Below are positions 28,311 to 36,388 of a stretch of DNA of 42,804 bases, piece by piece. Each line of letters begins with the position of its first letter. Within the stretch, counting starts at the first letter, position 1. The notes under the pieces were generated by a model. The model did not search any database. It saw only the letters and a list, made by a program, of their open reading frames with translations, and had not been told where the DNA came from. A program made the position numbers and the translations under genes. The DNA is from Muribaculum sp. (lineage in GTDB: Bacteria; Bacteroidota; Bacteroidia; Bacteroidales; Muribaculaceae), in NCBI GenBank assembly GCA_023666965.1, contig JAMPAZ010000010.1:1-42804 (forward strand), in the 5' to 3' direction.

Positions 28311-30731
28311 TTATTTAAACAAGTTGGCGATTGTTGCTCCCATCAGACCGATGGATGCCGCTGCCGTGCTGATTGAGAGTATCTCTGACAGCTTAAGCGG
28401 ATTAGAGTGCTTAGAGGGGATGATTATGTGACATCCGGGTTCTATCGGCGTACTGCCTTTTGCGCGGGCTACCGTCCCGTTCATGTAGACGATGAAAGCC
28501 TTCGACTTTTTTGCCTTTGAACCGTATCCGCCGGCTTGGTCGATATAGTATTTGAGTTTCTTGCCGCTTTGGTAAACTACGGTGTTAGGGAACATGACAT
28601 CGCCTGAAATTTTAACCGTATTGGTCATTTCCGGAATGAAAAGTTCATCTCCTTCCTGCAAAACCAAGTCCATGCTCGACCCCGGATTTGCAAGGGCTTT
28701 GTCAAGCTCGATTCCTACGGTATAGCGGGTTGAGGTCAAAAGCTTTTCCATGGAGATGGAGTCGCTGTTTCCGGCCTGCGAGGAAGCTGCCAGACGGAGT
28801 GCCTCGTTGCGTGCCGCGATTTCGTCTTCCGTCATGCGTCGAGTCAGGTGTGCGCCTCTGACATAGGCTTGCGGAGTCAGTCCGCCGGCTCTTTTTACGA
28901 GGTCGCTCAGGCGTTCGTTCTTAACGGTGAGAGTATAGCCTCCGCCGAATTGGACTTCGCCGTCGATTACGACGCGCTTCTGCGTCTGATAGTTGGGCGA
29001 GCGTCTTACTTCAACTATGTCGTAGGGTTCAAGCAGGAATCCCCGGTCGCCTCTGACTACGAGTCCGTTTTCGAGGTCGAAAGTAAACAGTTGAGCCGTT
29101 TGGTTTCCGCTTCTCAGTGCCGACGGGTCATTAATTCGGCGCGATACGTCGAGACGTGCCGTGGAAGCCCCGCGGATAAGTCCCCCCGCCATAACGATAA
29201 GGTCCTCGATTGTCGTGTTGTCGGCATAGGGGAACGTGCCCGGGCGTGCCACCATGCCGCTGATGGTCAGCGTGCCTCGGTCTTCCATCTCCTGTACGCT
29301 CGGCACCACGATCATGTCGTTGCGTCGGAGTGCAATGTCGGGTGAGTCCCCGGCCATTATGGCTCCGAGGTCGAGCGGAATGACTTCGAGCTGCAGGTTT
29401 GCGCCCTCGCGGTAGAGAAGCACGCGAGTCGTATATGCGTCTTCCATCAGTCCCTCGGCGGCATTGACGAGGTCTTTGACGGTGTTGAGGTCGCTCGACA
29501 AGGCATACATTCCTGGACGGAAAACCGATCCTTTCAGCTCTACGCGGTTGGCGTAGCGGTCCAGGATGGTTCCGACGCTCACTATGTCGCCGTTGTTAAG
29601 CCGATATGTGTTGAAGTCTGCGTTGGCGATATTGAACAGCTCGTTTTCGCGTCCGGTCTGGCGGGCGAGTCTGATCTGGTCGGTATAGGCATCGCCTGTA
29701 AATCCTCCCGCATAGTCGATGAGATCCTGAATGGTCTCCTCCGGTGACATTTCGTAGTACATCGGGCGTTTCACGTTTCCGTCTATGGCTACAAGGCTGC
29801 TATATGGAGGAACGATTATGACGTCGCCCTCCTGCAGGCGGATGTTGCCGTCCTGCTTACCTTCAAAAAGATAGTCGTATATGTCGATATGCTTTATGAC
29901 TTTGTTGTTGCGCACCAACTGGATGTCGCGCAAGGTTCCGAGGTCGTTAATGCCGTTGGCTTTGTAAAGTGCGTGGAATACGGTGGAGAACGGCGACAAT
30001 CGATAAGTGCCGGGAACTGCCACTTCGCCCATGATGTTGATCTGGATCGTGCGGATTTGCCCTAAAGTGACATTGATGTCCGAGTCCGGGTCTTCGCCGC
30101 TGATGCCGGCATATTTGCTCGCAAATGCTTCGCGGATATGGTTGTTCGCCTCGGCGATTGTCATTCCGTTAAGGTAAATCGGGCCGATCTGTGAAATCAT
30201 TATTCTGCCTTCCGGTGAAATGGTCTGACGCAGATGGTCCTCGTTTGCGCCCCAAATGTCGATGACCACTTCGTCGCCGGGTCCGAGACGATAGTTCTGC
30301 GGTGTGGCGAGGTTTTCGTTGGGTTCAAAGGATAGTTGTGGGTTAGTGAACACCGAGTGTCCGTAGATTTGACGGGCAGAGACGGTGTTGTTATCGCCTT
30401 TATCAACTTCACGTCCGACATCGGTCAGCTCTTCGGCCGATATTTCAGTGGAAGCGTCGCGGAGCCTGTCGCGGTCATTTTGGCCTACGGTTTTATCTGC
30501 GACGTTTGCGTCACTTCCTTGCGACTCTTCAAACCGTGCCTTCAATCGCTCTACTTGCGCAGGTGTTACGCCTTTGGCTATCAGTTCGTTGCCGATTTGA
30601 CGATGCGACTTGCCCGCTGCGGTCTGTTGTTTGACGTACTCTAACACTTGGTCGTCGGTCATGGCGTATGTCGCTGAGACTGACGAGATTGCCATAATGA
30701 AGGCAAGTGCTAAAACAACTTTAACTTTCAT
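28311..30731 (-). CDS. Wza-like outer-membrane polysaccharide export protein with six SLBB domains
   Basis: An 806-residue secreted protein, over twice the length of E. coli Wza (379). A signal peptide (1-23) precedes an N-terminal helical segment (~25-70). Then follows the polysaccharide-export domain (YRLGPGDEVVIDIWGAN, ~147-163) and six SLBB-type repeats (starting near 230, 310, 400, 485, 580 and 705; pattern GxVxxPGxY...AGG). A short hydrophobic helix closes the protein (LSISTAAASIGLMGATIANLF), probably the membrane anchor or pore helix. No lipobox Cys is present. It heads the six-gene minus-strand operon and has a consensus promoter 90 bases upstream. Confidence 0.93.
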   Translation of the reverse strand: MKVKVVLALAFIMAISSVSATYAMTDDQVLEYVKQQTAAGKSHRQIGNELIAKGVTPAQVERLKARFEESQGSDANVADKTVGQNDRDRLRDASTEISAEELTDVGREVDKGDNNTVSARQIYGHSVFTNPQLSFEPNENLATPQNYRLGPGDEVVIDIWGANEDHLRQTISPEGRIMISQIGPIYLNGMTIAEANNHIREAFASKYAGISGEDPDSDINVTLGQIRTIQINIMGEVAVPGTYRLSPFSTVFHALYKANGINDLGTLRDIQLVRNNKVIKHIDIYDYLFEGKQDGNIRLQEGDVIIVPPYSSLVAIDGNVKRPMYYEMSPEETIQDLIDYAGGFTGDAYTDQIRLARQTGRENELFNIANADFNTYRLNNGDIVSVGTILDRYANRVELKGSVFRPGMYALSSDLNTVKDLVNAAEGLMEDAYTTRVLLYREGANLQLEVIPLDLGAIMAGDSPDIALRRNDMIVVPSVQEMEDRGTLTISGMVARPGTFPYADNTTIEDLIVMAGGLIRGASTARLDVSRRINDPSALRSGNQTAQLFTFDLENGLVVRGDRGFLLEPYDIVEVRRSPNYQTQKRVVIDGEVQFGGGYTLTVKNERLSDLVKRAGGLTPQAYVRGAHLTRRMTEDEIAARNEALRLAASSQAGNSDSISMEKLLTSTRYTVGIELDKALANPGSSMDLVLQEGDELFIPEMTNTVKISGDVMFPNTVVYQSGKKLKYYIDQAGGYGSKAKKSKAFIVYMNGTVARAKGSTPIEPGCHIIIPSKHSNPLKLSEILSISTAAASIGLMGATIANLFK

Positions 30732-30821
30732 CCTATTGTCGTTTGGAATTTTGAATTTATATGCGTTGTGAATGGTTGAAGGATAAAATAACCTCTTTTA
30801 ACTGTCCTCGTTTATCCGCTG

Positions 30822-30853
30822 CAAAATTAGTAATTAATTTATTTGCAAACAAA
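30822..30853 (-). promoter_or_regulatory. consensus promoter of the wza-wzz-glsAB-wzi operon
   Basis: On the minus strand TTTG (30853-30850), a 20-base spacer and TAATTTTG (30829-30822) match the Bacteroidota -33/-7 consensus exactly. The predicted leader before wza is about 85-90 bases. TTTGCAAA palindromic sequence overlaps the -33 box. Confidence 0.75.
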
Positions 30854-30875
30854 TGTGTTTTTATATTAATGCTAA

Positions 30876-30923
30876 TGAAAAAGGGACCGTCATTGAGCGA
30901 AATTGCTCCCCGAGACGGTCCCT
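30876..30923 (-). terminator. rho-independent terminator of the PPi-phosphofructokinase gene
   Basis: On the minus strand AGGGACCGTC pairs perfectly with GACGGTCCCT, with an inner GAGC/GCTC stem and a following TTTTTC run. It lies about 40 bases after the stop and just before the wza promoter. Confidence 0.85.
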
Positions 30924-30961
30924 GCAAGCTGTGATTCGGGATTATCGTTTAGTTCATTCGA

Positions 30962-32617
30962 TTATGAATGATGTTTTTGATACTCATATTGGAGTGTCAA
31001 AGAGGGTTGGTCGCACACTTCTGCCGGTCCGAAGTATTGGATGGGGCCCGGATAGATGAACGATGTGTTGAGTGCCCAGCTGTCGCGCATTGATGCGAAC
31101 TTCTGGAAGGGTGCGCCGTCGAGGGTGACGAGGGCCTTTTGTATTACGGGCTTCATCATGCCGTGGCGACGTTCCATGTTCATCATCATGGTGATGGGTA
31201 TACCGCCGCTAACCCACTGTACGGAGGGCTTGGTCAGACCGCGTACGCTTGACATATATCCGGTGACTCCGGCACGGATCAGACATGCGGCGTTGAATCC
31301 GAGCGCGTAGCAGTAGTCGGCATCGAAGTTCGACGGGTCGGCGCAACGGCCTTCATAGCCGAAGAAGTGGAACATGTTGGCGAACTTGCCTACATAGCGT
31401 CCTTCCGACTTCATCTGGTCGAGACGGCGTGCCACCATGTGTCCAAGTAGCTTCTCGGTCTCTATCAGCGATACCTGGACATTGCCGTGCGGGTCGCGGT
31501 CGAGGCAGAGCTGGTGTGCAACACCTTCGGGAAGGCTGGCGAAAATGGCTGAATTTTCTGCGCTCAGGCGGTCGATGATCCAGCTTATTTGGTTTGACTT
31601 CTCAACCTTTGCAAATTCGTCGGCATTCTGAGCCATGAGGTCGTTAAGCTCGGCGATGAGAGCCTTCATTGCGGGGATGAACTCGATAAGTCCTTCGGGA
31701 ATGAGCACGGTTCCGAAGTTCATGCCTTTGGCTGCTCTTGCGGCTACTACGTCGGCAATACCGTTCACGATGTCGTTGAGTGTCTGCTTCTTTGCTTCAA
31801 CCTCTTCCGATATGATGCAGACATTGGGCTGGCACTGAAGAGCGCATTCAAGGGCGATGTGGCTTGCCGAACGGCCCATGAGCTTGATGAAGTGCCAGTA
31901 TTTTTTCGACGAATTGCAGTCGCGCTGGATGTTGCCGATCACTTCGCTGTAGACTTTGGTGGCGGTGTCGAAGCCGAAGGATGTTTCGATTACTTCGTTC
32001 TTGAGGTCGCCGTCGATGGTTTTGGGGCAACCGATCACCTGCACTCCTGCGTTGATCGACTTGTAGTATTCAGCCAAAATGGCCGCATTGGTGTTTGAGT
32101 CGTCGCCGCCGATGATGACGAGTGCCGTAATATTGAGCTCTTTGAGGATTTCCAAGCCCTTGTCGAATTGTGCCTGGGTCTCAAGCTTGGTGCGTCCCGA
32201 GCCGATGATGTCGAATCCTCCGGTGTTGCGGTATTCGTCGATAATTTCGGAAGTGAGCTCTTTGTATTGGTGGTCAACGAATCCACCGGGTCCCATGAGG
32301 AATCCGTAAAGGCGGCTGTCGCGGTGTATCTTCTTGATTCCGTCAAACAGACCGCTTATGACGTTGTGTCCGCCGGGGGCCTGGCCTCCGGAAAGGATTA
32401 CGCCGACATTGATTGGCGTGCCTTTGACAGGCGCTCCGTCTTTCTCGAAATGAATTTCGGGCAAACCGTAGGTGTTGGGAAACAATGCCTTAATTTCTTC
32501 TTGGTCAGCAACGGACTGAGTAGCCTTTCCCTCGACGGCTTTCACAGCGCCGGTCAGAACGATGGGAAGCTTGGGCTGATAGGCCGCGCGGGCTTTTTGA
32601 AGTGCACTCTTCTTCAT
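30962..32617 (-). CDS. pfp: diphosphate-dependent 6-phosphofructokinase, long type
   Basis: A 551-residue glycolytic enzyme that phosphorylates fructose-6-phosphate using PPi, reversibly. GGQAPGGHN near 77-84 is the phosphate-donor loop. GGDDSN has Asp173 where ATP enzymes have Gly, and CPKTIDGD has Lys199, the pair of residues that marks PPi use. The length matches the long PFP group of plants, spirochaetes and Bacteroidota. It is monocistronic, with a promoter-like site upstream and a strong terminator downstream. Because the reaction is reversible it can work in glycolysis or gluconeogenesis, depending on the PPi level that the membrane pyrophosphatase helps set. Confidence 0.96.
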   Translation of the reverse strand: MKKSALQKARAAYQPKLPIVLTGAVKAVEGKATQSVADQEEIKALFPNTYGLPEIHFEKDGAPVKGTPINVGVILSGGQAPGGHNVISGLFDGIKKIHRDSRLYGFLMGPGGFVDHQYKELTSEIIDEYRNTGGFDIIGSGRTKLETQAQFDKGLEILKELNITALVIIGGDDSNTNAAILAEYYKSINAGVQVIGCPKTIDGDLKNEVIETSFGFDTATKVYSEVIGNIQRDCNSSKKYWHFIKLMGRSASHIALECALQCQPNVCIISEEVEAKKQTLNDIVNGIADVVAARAAKGMNFGTVLIPEGLIEFIPAMKALIAELNDLMAQNADEFAKVEKSNQISWIIDRLSAENSAIFASLPEGVAHQLCLDRDPHGNVQVSLIETEKLLGHMVARRLDQMKSEGRYVGKFANMFHFFGYEGRCADPSNFDADYCYALGFNAACLIRAGVTGYMSSVRGLTKPSVQWVSGGIPITMMMNMERRHGMMKPVIQKALVTLDGAPFQKFASMRDSWALNTSFIYPGPIQYFGPAEVCDQPSLTLQYEYQKHHS

Positions 32618-32664
32618 CTTGATGTAATTATGGTTTTTAATATTTTAGCAGTTATTTCAAGGCG

Positions 32665-32696
32665 CAAATTTCGTAAAAAAATATCAATATATCAAC
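32665..32696 (-). promoter_or_regulatory. probable promoter of pfp
   Basis: On the minus strand GTTG (32696-32693), 20 bases, then GAAATTTG (32672-32665) is a near match to the Bacteroidota consensus, lacking only the TA of the -7 box. It lies 47 bases upstream of the pfp start. Confidence 0.4.
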
Positions 32697-32736
32697 ATGT
32701 CGTCGAATTAATCTATGGACTTTCGGCTAAAATACG

Positions 32737-32744
32737 TATATTTG
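32737..32744 (+). promoter_or_regulatory. -7 promoter box for the nrnA operon
   Basis: TATATTTG matches the -7 consensus 32 bases before the nrnA start. The -33 box is not clear. Confidence 0.5.
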
Positions 32745-32776
32745 CACCTCCTATTTTAAAACATAGACTACCTCGA

Positions 32777-33817
32777 ATGCTAAAGCAGATAATATCTGAA
32801 TCAAATATAAAGCAGGTGCGGAAGTTGCTTGAGGAGAGCGAACGAATCGTCATCACCTGTCATAAATCGCCCGACGGTGATGCCATCGGCTCCGCATTGG
32901 GCTTGGCACATACGCTTTCCAATATCGGGAAAGAGGCGAAGGTGGTCACGCCTGACCGTCCTCCGCGTAATCTGCGCAGCCTGCCGGGAGTGAAAGACGT
33001 GGTTCCGTTCACTCAATACCCCGATTTCGCGCAGCAGTTGCTTTCCGATGCCGACCTCGTGTTTTGTCTTGATTTCAACGCGCTATATCGTGTCGACAGG
33101 ATGCGCGACGCTCTCGCGGCCGCTCCCTGTCCGAAGATTATGGTCGACCACCATGAAGGACCTGAGGCGTTTGCCGACGTGATTATATCGCATCCTGAAC
33201 AGTCGTCGACCTCGGTGCTGGTTTTTAGGCTTCTGTGCCGTCTTGAATTGTTTGATCGCATCGACCGGAAAGCCGCCTCTTGCATCTACACCGGCATGAT
33301 GACCGATACGGGCAATTTTACATATAATTCCAACGACCCCGACTTGTATATCATCATTGCCGAACTCCTCCGAAAGGGTGTCAACAAAGATGAGATATAT
33401 AAGAAGGTTATGAACACGAAGACTTCCGACGTGCTTAAGCTTCACGCTTATGCCATTGCGGAAAAGATGGAGCTGTTCCCCGAACTCCACACAGCCCTGA
33501 TTGTGTTGCGTCAGGCCGACTTGAAGCAGTTTGACTATCATCCCGGTGATGATGAAGGACTCGTCAACATGCCTCTCGGAATCGAAGACATGGTCTACTC
33601 CGTTTACCTTAGGGAGGACAGTAATCAGATAAAGGTGTCGACAAGAAGCATCGGTGATTTCCGAGCTGACCTTATATGTCAGGATTTTTACAACGGAGGG
33701 GGCCATATCAACGCCGCCGGTGGAGAGTTGCCTCCTGACCTTGATAAGGCATTGGAGACTTTCCGCTCGACCATGCCGGTCATTAAAAAATACTTGAAGA
33801 ATAGTAATCCACAATAA
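32777..33817 (+). CDS. nrnA: DHH-family oligoribonuclease / PAP phosphatase (NrnA type)
   Basis: A 346-residue cytosolic phosphoesterase that degrades very short RNAs and dephosphorylates pAp in characterised relatives. The DHH domain carries HKSPDGDAIGSALG, a metal-binding Asp in DFNALYR, the DHH signature in MVDHHEG, and MMTDTGNF. The C-terminal DHHA1 domain has GGGHINAAGGE. The frame stays open upstream to 32168, but that extension is antisense to pfp and unlike the family; the ATG at 32777 directly precedes conserved sequence and lies just after a promoter box. The gene is 16 bases upstream of the lipoprotein gene and leads a three-gene operon. Confidence 0.93.
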   Translation: MLKQIISESNIKQVRKLLEESERIVITCHKSPDGDAIGSALGLAHTLSNIGKEAKVVTPDRPPRNLRSLPGVKDVVPFTQYPDFAQQLLSDADLVFCLDFNALYRVDRMRDALAAAPCPKIMVDHHEGPEAFADVIISHPEQSSTSVLVFRLLCRLELFDRIDRKAASCIYTGMMTDTGNFTYNSNDPDLYIIIAELLRKGVNKDEIYKKVMNTKTSDVLKLHAYAIAEKMELFPELHTALIVLRQADLKQFDYHPGDDEGLVNMPLGIEDMVYSVYLREDSNQIKVSTRSIGDFRADLICQDFYNGGGHINAAGGELPPDLDKALETFRSTMPVIKKYLKNSNPQ

Positions 33818-33833
33818 GTAACTGATTTAGAAT

Positions 33834-34457
33834 ATGAAAAATTTCAGAAACATAATTACGTTGGCCATTTTGGCCGTCGCCGGGTGGGCGATGACTGCCT
33901 GCAACGACACAAAAAGCTATGCCGACCGTCTGGCCGACGAGACTAAATACATCAATGCTTATCTTGCCGATCAGCGCGTGGTTGGCTATGTCCCCGAAGA
34001 CAGCGTGTTTGAAGTTGGCCCCGATGCCCCTTACTACCGACTCGATGAAGACGGAAATGTATATATGCAGGTTATAAACACCGGCGACAAAGACAATCGT
34101 GCAAAGTATAACGACCTTGTATATGTGCGTTTCACCCGCTACAATCTTGAATACTACGACCTGGCTAAATACCCATACACCCCTGAAGAGATTAAGTTCG
34201 GCTATGTTCCCGGATTCCCCTCGGACATGGACGAAGGCAATGCTTCTGACGTGACCTACAGCGAGCAGTTCCGCTACCAGAATTTCTCGTCAAGCTCCTC
34301 CTATCAGTGGGGCGAGTGCATACAAGTGCCTCTGTCATTCCTCGGATATGGTTGCGAGGTCAACATGGTAGTCCGTTCGGCCAACAGTCGTACTGATGAG
34401 ATTGCCAATGTAATCCCGTATCTCTATAAAGTGCGCTACTATAAGAGCAATATCTAA
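33834..34457 (+). CDS. DUF4827-like lipoprotein
   Basis: A 207-residue predicted lipoprotein: a hydrophobic leader ends in the lipobox MTAC (Cys23). The mature part is Tyr/Asp-rich (SYADRLADETKYINAYLAD, YNDLVYVRFTRYNLEYYDL) and ends in a strand PYLYKVRYYKS. It resembles the DUF4827 family restricted to Bacteroidales, a match I make from memory. Function is unknown; the second half has a faint FKBP-like pattern (VPLSFLGYGCEV). It sits between nrnA and glmM, 15 bases before glmM. Confidence 0.8.
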   Translation: MKNFRNIITLAILAVAGWAMTACNDTKSYADRLADETKYINAYLADQRVVGYVPEDSVFEVGPDAPYYRLDEDGNVYMQVINTGDKDNRAKYNDLVYVRFTRYNLEYYDLAKYPYTPEEIKFGYVPGFPSDMDEGNASDVTYSEQFRYQNFSSSSSYQWGECIQVPLSFLGYGCEVNMVVRSANSRTDEIANVIPYLYKVRYYKSNI

Positions 34458-34472
34458 TATACATTATTATAT

Positions 34473-35858
34473 ATGTCGTTGATTAAATCTATCTCAGGTA
34501 TCCGCGGAACCATTGGCGGTGCCCCAGGAGAGGGGCTGAGTCCGCTCGATGTTGTGAAGTTTACCGCAGCATACGCGCGTTTCATAGGTGAGAACTCTTC
34601 ACGTAAGTCAAAGACCATAGTTGTCGGACGCGATGCCCGTCTGTCCGGGCAGATGGTTTTGGATTTAGTGGCCGGAACTTTGACAGGTATGGGATTCGAC
34701 GTTGTTAACATAGGCTTGGCCACCACTCCCACTACTGAATTGGCCGTGGTTATGGAGAAGGCATGCGGTGGCATCATCATTACCGCTTCGCATAACCCCA
34801 AGCAATGGAATGCGCTTAAGCTTCTTAACGAAAACGGCGAATTTCTGAACGACGCACAAGGTAAGGAAGTGCTTCGCATAGCCGCCGCAGACGAATACAC
34901 GTTTGCCGACGTGGATTCGCTTGGACACCTGTTTACCAACGACACTTATGTACAGAAGCATATCGATGCGGTGCTCGCACTCAAATTGGTCGATGTCGAT
35001 GCCGTTAAACGCGCCGACTTTACTGTGGCTGTCGATGCCGTCAACTCCGTAGGTGGAATTGTCATCCCGAAGTTGCTCCGTGCCCTCGGGGTCAATAAAG
35101 TCATTGAACTTAACTGCGAAGCTACCGGTAAATTTGCCCATACTCCTGAACCGATTCCTGAAAATCTCACTCAGATTTCCGACTTGATGCGCGGCGGCAA
35201 AGCCGATGTCGGGTTTGTGGTAGATCCGGATGTCGACCGTTTGGCCATCGTCATGGAGAACGGCGAAATGTTTGTGGAGGAATACACTCTCGTCGCCGTC
35301 GCTGACTATGTGCTTCAGCACACTCCAGGATCGACTGTCTCCAATCTCAGCTCTTCACGTGCGTTGCGCGATGTTACCGTCGGACACGGATGCTCGTATT
35401 CGGCCGCGGCTGTGGGTGAAGTCAACGTCGTTACGAAGATGAAGGAGACCGGAGCGGTTATTGGCGGTGAAGGCAACGGCGGTGTCATTTATCCCGAACT
35501 CCACTACGGTCGCGATGCTTTGGTGGGTGTTGCTCTCTTCTTGACTCTACTTGCAAAAAGCGGGAAGAAAGTGAGTGAGCTTAAAAAGACTTATCCGGCG
35601 TACGCTATTGCCAAAAACAAGATTGAGCTAACGCCTAACATCAACGTCGATGCCATACTCGACGCAGTTAAACAGAAATATGCATCGGAGACCATCACCG
35701 ATATTGACGGTGTAAAGATTGACTTCCCAGACTCTTGGGTGCATCTGCGTAAGTCAAACACTGAGCCAATCATACGAATTTATTCTGAAGCCGCCACAAT
35801 GGACGAAGCCAATGCCTTGGCTCTCGACATCAAAGCCGTCATCGCCTCATTGACATAA
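34473..35858 (+). CDS. glmM: phosphoglucosamine mutase
   Basis: A 461-residue cytosolic enzyme of the alpha-D-phosphohexomutase superfamily that converts glucosamine-6-P to glucosamine-1-P for UDP-GlcNAc, the precursor of peptidoglycan and lipid A. The phosphoserine is Ser106 in TASHNPKQWN, the metal loop is DPDVDRLAIV, the sugar-binding loop is GGEGNGGVIYPE, and the phosphate-binding loop is RKSNTEPIIRIY. TASHNP and the GEGNGG variant fit GlmM or a broad phosphomannomutase; I favour GlmM because this is the usual Bacteroidales call. It is third in the nrnA operon and ends at a strong hairpin. Confidence 0.88.
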   Translation: MSLIKSISGIRGTIGGAPGEGLSPLDVVKFTAAYARFIGENSSRKSKTIVVGRDARLSGQMVLDLVAGTLTGMGFDVVNIGLATTPTTELAVVMEKACGGIIITASHNPKQWNALKLLNENGEFLNDAQGKEVLRIAAADEYTFADVDSLGHLFTNDTYVQKHIDAVLALKLVDVDAVKRADFTVAVDAVNSVGGIVIPKLLRALGVNKVIELNCEATGKFAHTPEPIPENLTQISDLMRGGKADVGFVVDPDVDRLAIVMENGEMFVEEYTLVAVADYVLQHTPGSTVSNLSSSRALRDVTVGHGCSYSAAAVGEVNVVTKMKETGAVIGGEGNGGVIYPELHYGRDALVGVALFLTLLAKSGKKVSELKKTYPAYAIAKNKIELTPNINVDAILDAVKQKYASETITDIDGVKIDFPDSWVHLRKSNTEPIIRIYSEAATMDEANALALDIKAVIASLT

Positions 35859-35920
35859 ACAGTCTGGTGTGCTGTGTCAAAATGTAAATATAGCATCTGA
35901 AGGAAACTTGAAAATTGTAT

Positions 35921-35963
35921 AGCCGGGCAAATCGGTCGTGCGACCGATTTGCCCGGGCTTTTG
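35921..35963 (+). terminator. strong terminator hairpin after glmM
   Basis: agccgggcaaatcggtcg pairs with cgaccgatttgcccgggct, an 18-base stem with one bulged base and a very short loop. It is followed by a short T-run (tttt). The stem is unusually long for a terminator. Confidence 0.75.
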
Positions 35964-35984
35964 TTGGAACGATTTGCAAAACCT

Positions 35985-36090
35985 GGAAGATTTCCAATTC
36001 TCTATGTAGCCGGGGTGTGAGCGCATGCGAACCCCCGGACGAGTAATCATGTTCGGTTGCGCTCCGCTATGCGAGAGCGCCGCATAACTC
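35985..36090. repeat. GC-rich palindromic repeat-like block
   Basis: Successive small inverted repeats occur: tggaa/ttcca near 35981-35994, ccgggg/cccccgg near 36010-36038, and gcgctc/gagcgc near 36059-36081. Base composition and structure differ from the flanking AT-rich DNA. This is like the palindromic intergenic repeats common in Bacteroidales genomes; only one copy is in this window. Confidence 0.4.
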
Positions 36091-36291
36091 TGACATTTTG
36101 TCACGTCGGCATTCCTGTCGATATTCTACGTGCGGAAAATGTCCCCACGATAACGTAATAATTCCCGTAAATCGACCCCTTATATACTCATTTTTACATT
36201 TGTAATGTCAAATTCACTTAAAATTGTGGCGACTACCATTAAAATCATTTAAGTATACATTTTTTAATACTTCGGAATTAAATTATTGCAC

Positions 36292-36299
36292 TACTTTTG
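36292..36299 (+). promoter_or_regulatory. -7 promoter box for degP
   Basis: TACTTTTG matches TAnnTTTG and lies 89 bases before the start. No consensus -33 is visible, so an activator or alternative sigma factor could be involved. Confidence 0.5.
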
Positions 36300-36388
36300 C
36301 GTCATAATAAACAGTTAAAATTTAACAGTAGGGAATTTTTGATTTAACAATTGTACGATTTAAAATTAACAACCAATCTTCATACAAT

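Larger units (their letters stand above)
35859..36388. other. 530-base structured intergenic region between glmM and degP
   Basis: It contains the glmM terminator (35921-35963) and then a GC-rich palindromic stretch (35985-36090). That stretch holds TGGAA-GAT-TTCCA, CCGGGG...CCCCCGG around GCGCATGCG, and GCGCTC...GAGCGC. An AT-rich segment with the degP promoter (36292-36299) and a leader of about 85 bases follows. An open frame of 75 codons on the minus strand (35877-36104) has no start-region or family support. The GC-rich part looks like an interspersed intergenic repeat rather than a gene. Confidence 0.5.

Noticed and set aside
27192-30731. Complete capsule biosynthesis locus
   Set aside because: Only export and assembly genes are present; glycosyltransferases, flippase, polymerase and an initiating transferase are missing from the window.
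32168-32776. N-terminal extension of the nrnA frame
   Set aside because: It is antisense to pfp, precedes the promoter, and is unlike DHH-family N-termini.
33083-33814. 243-codon open frame on the minus strand
   Set aside because: It mirrors nrnA, whose DHH and DHHA1 motifs are unmistakable; the antisense product matches no family.
34665-35321. 218-codon open frame on the minus strand
   Set aside because: It is antisense to glmM and explained by its codon pattern.
35877-36104. 75-codon open frame in the glmM-degP gap
   Set aside because: It runs through the terminator hairpin and the palindromic block; the product is low in conserved features and has no promoter or start context.
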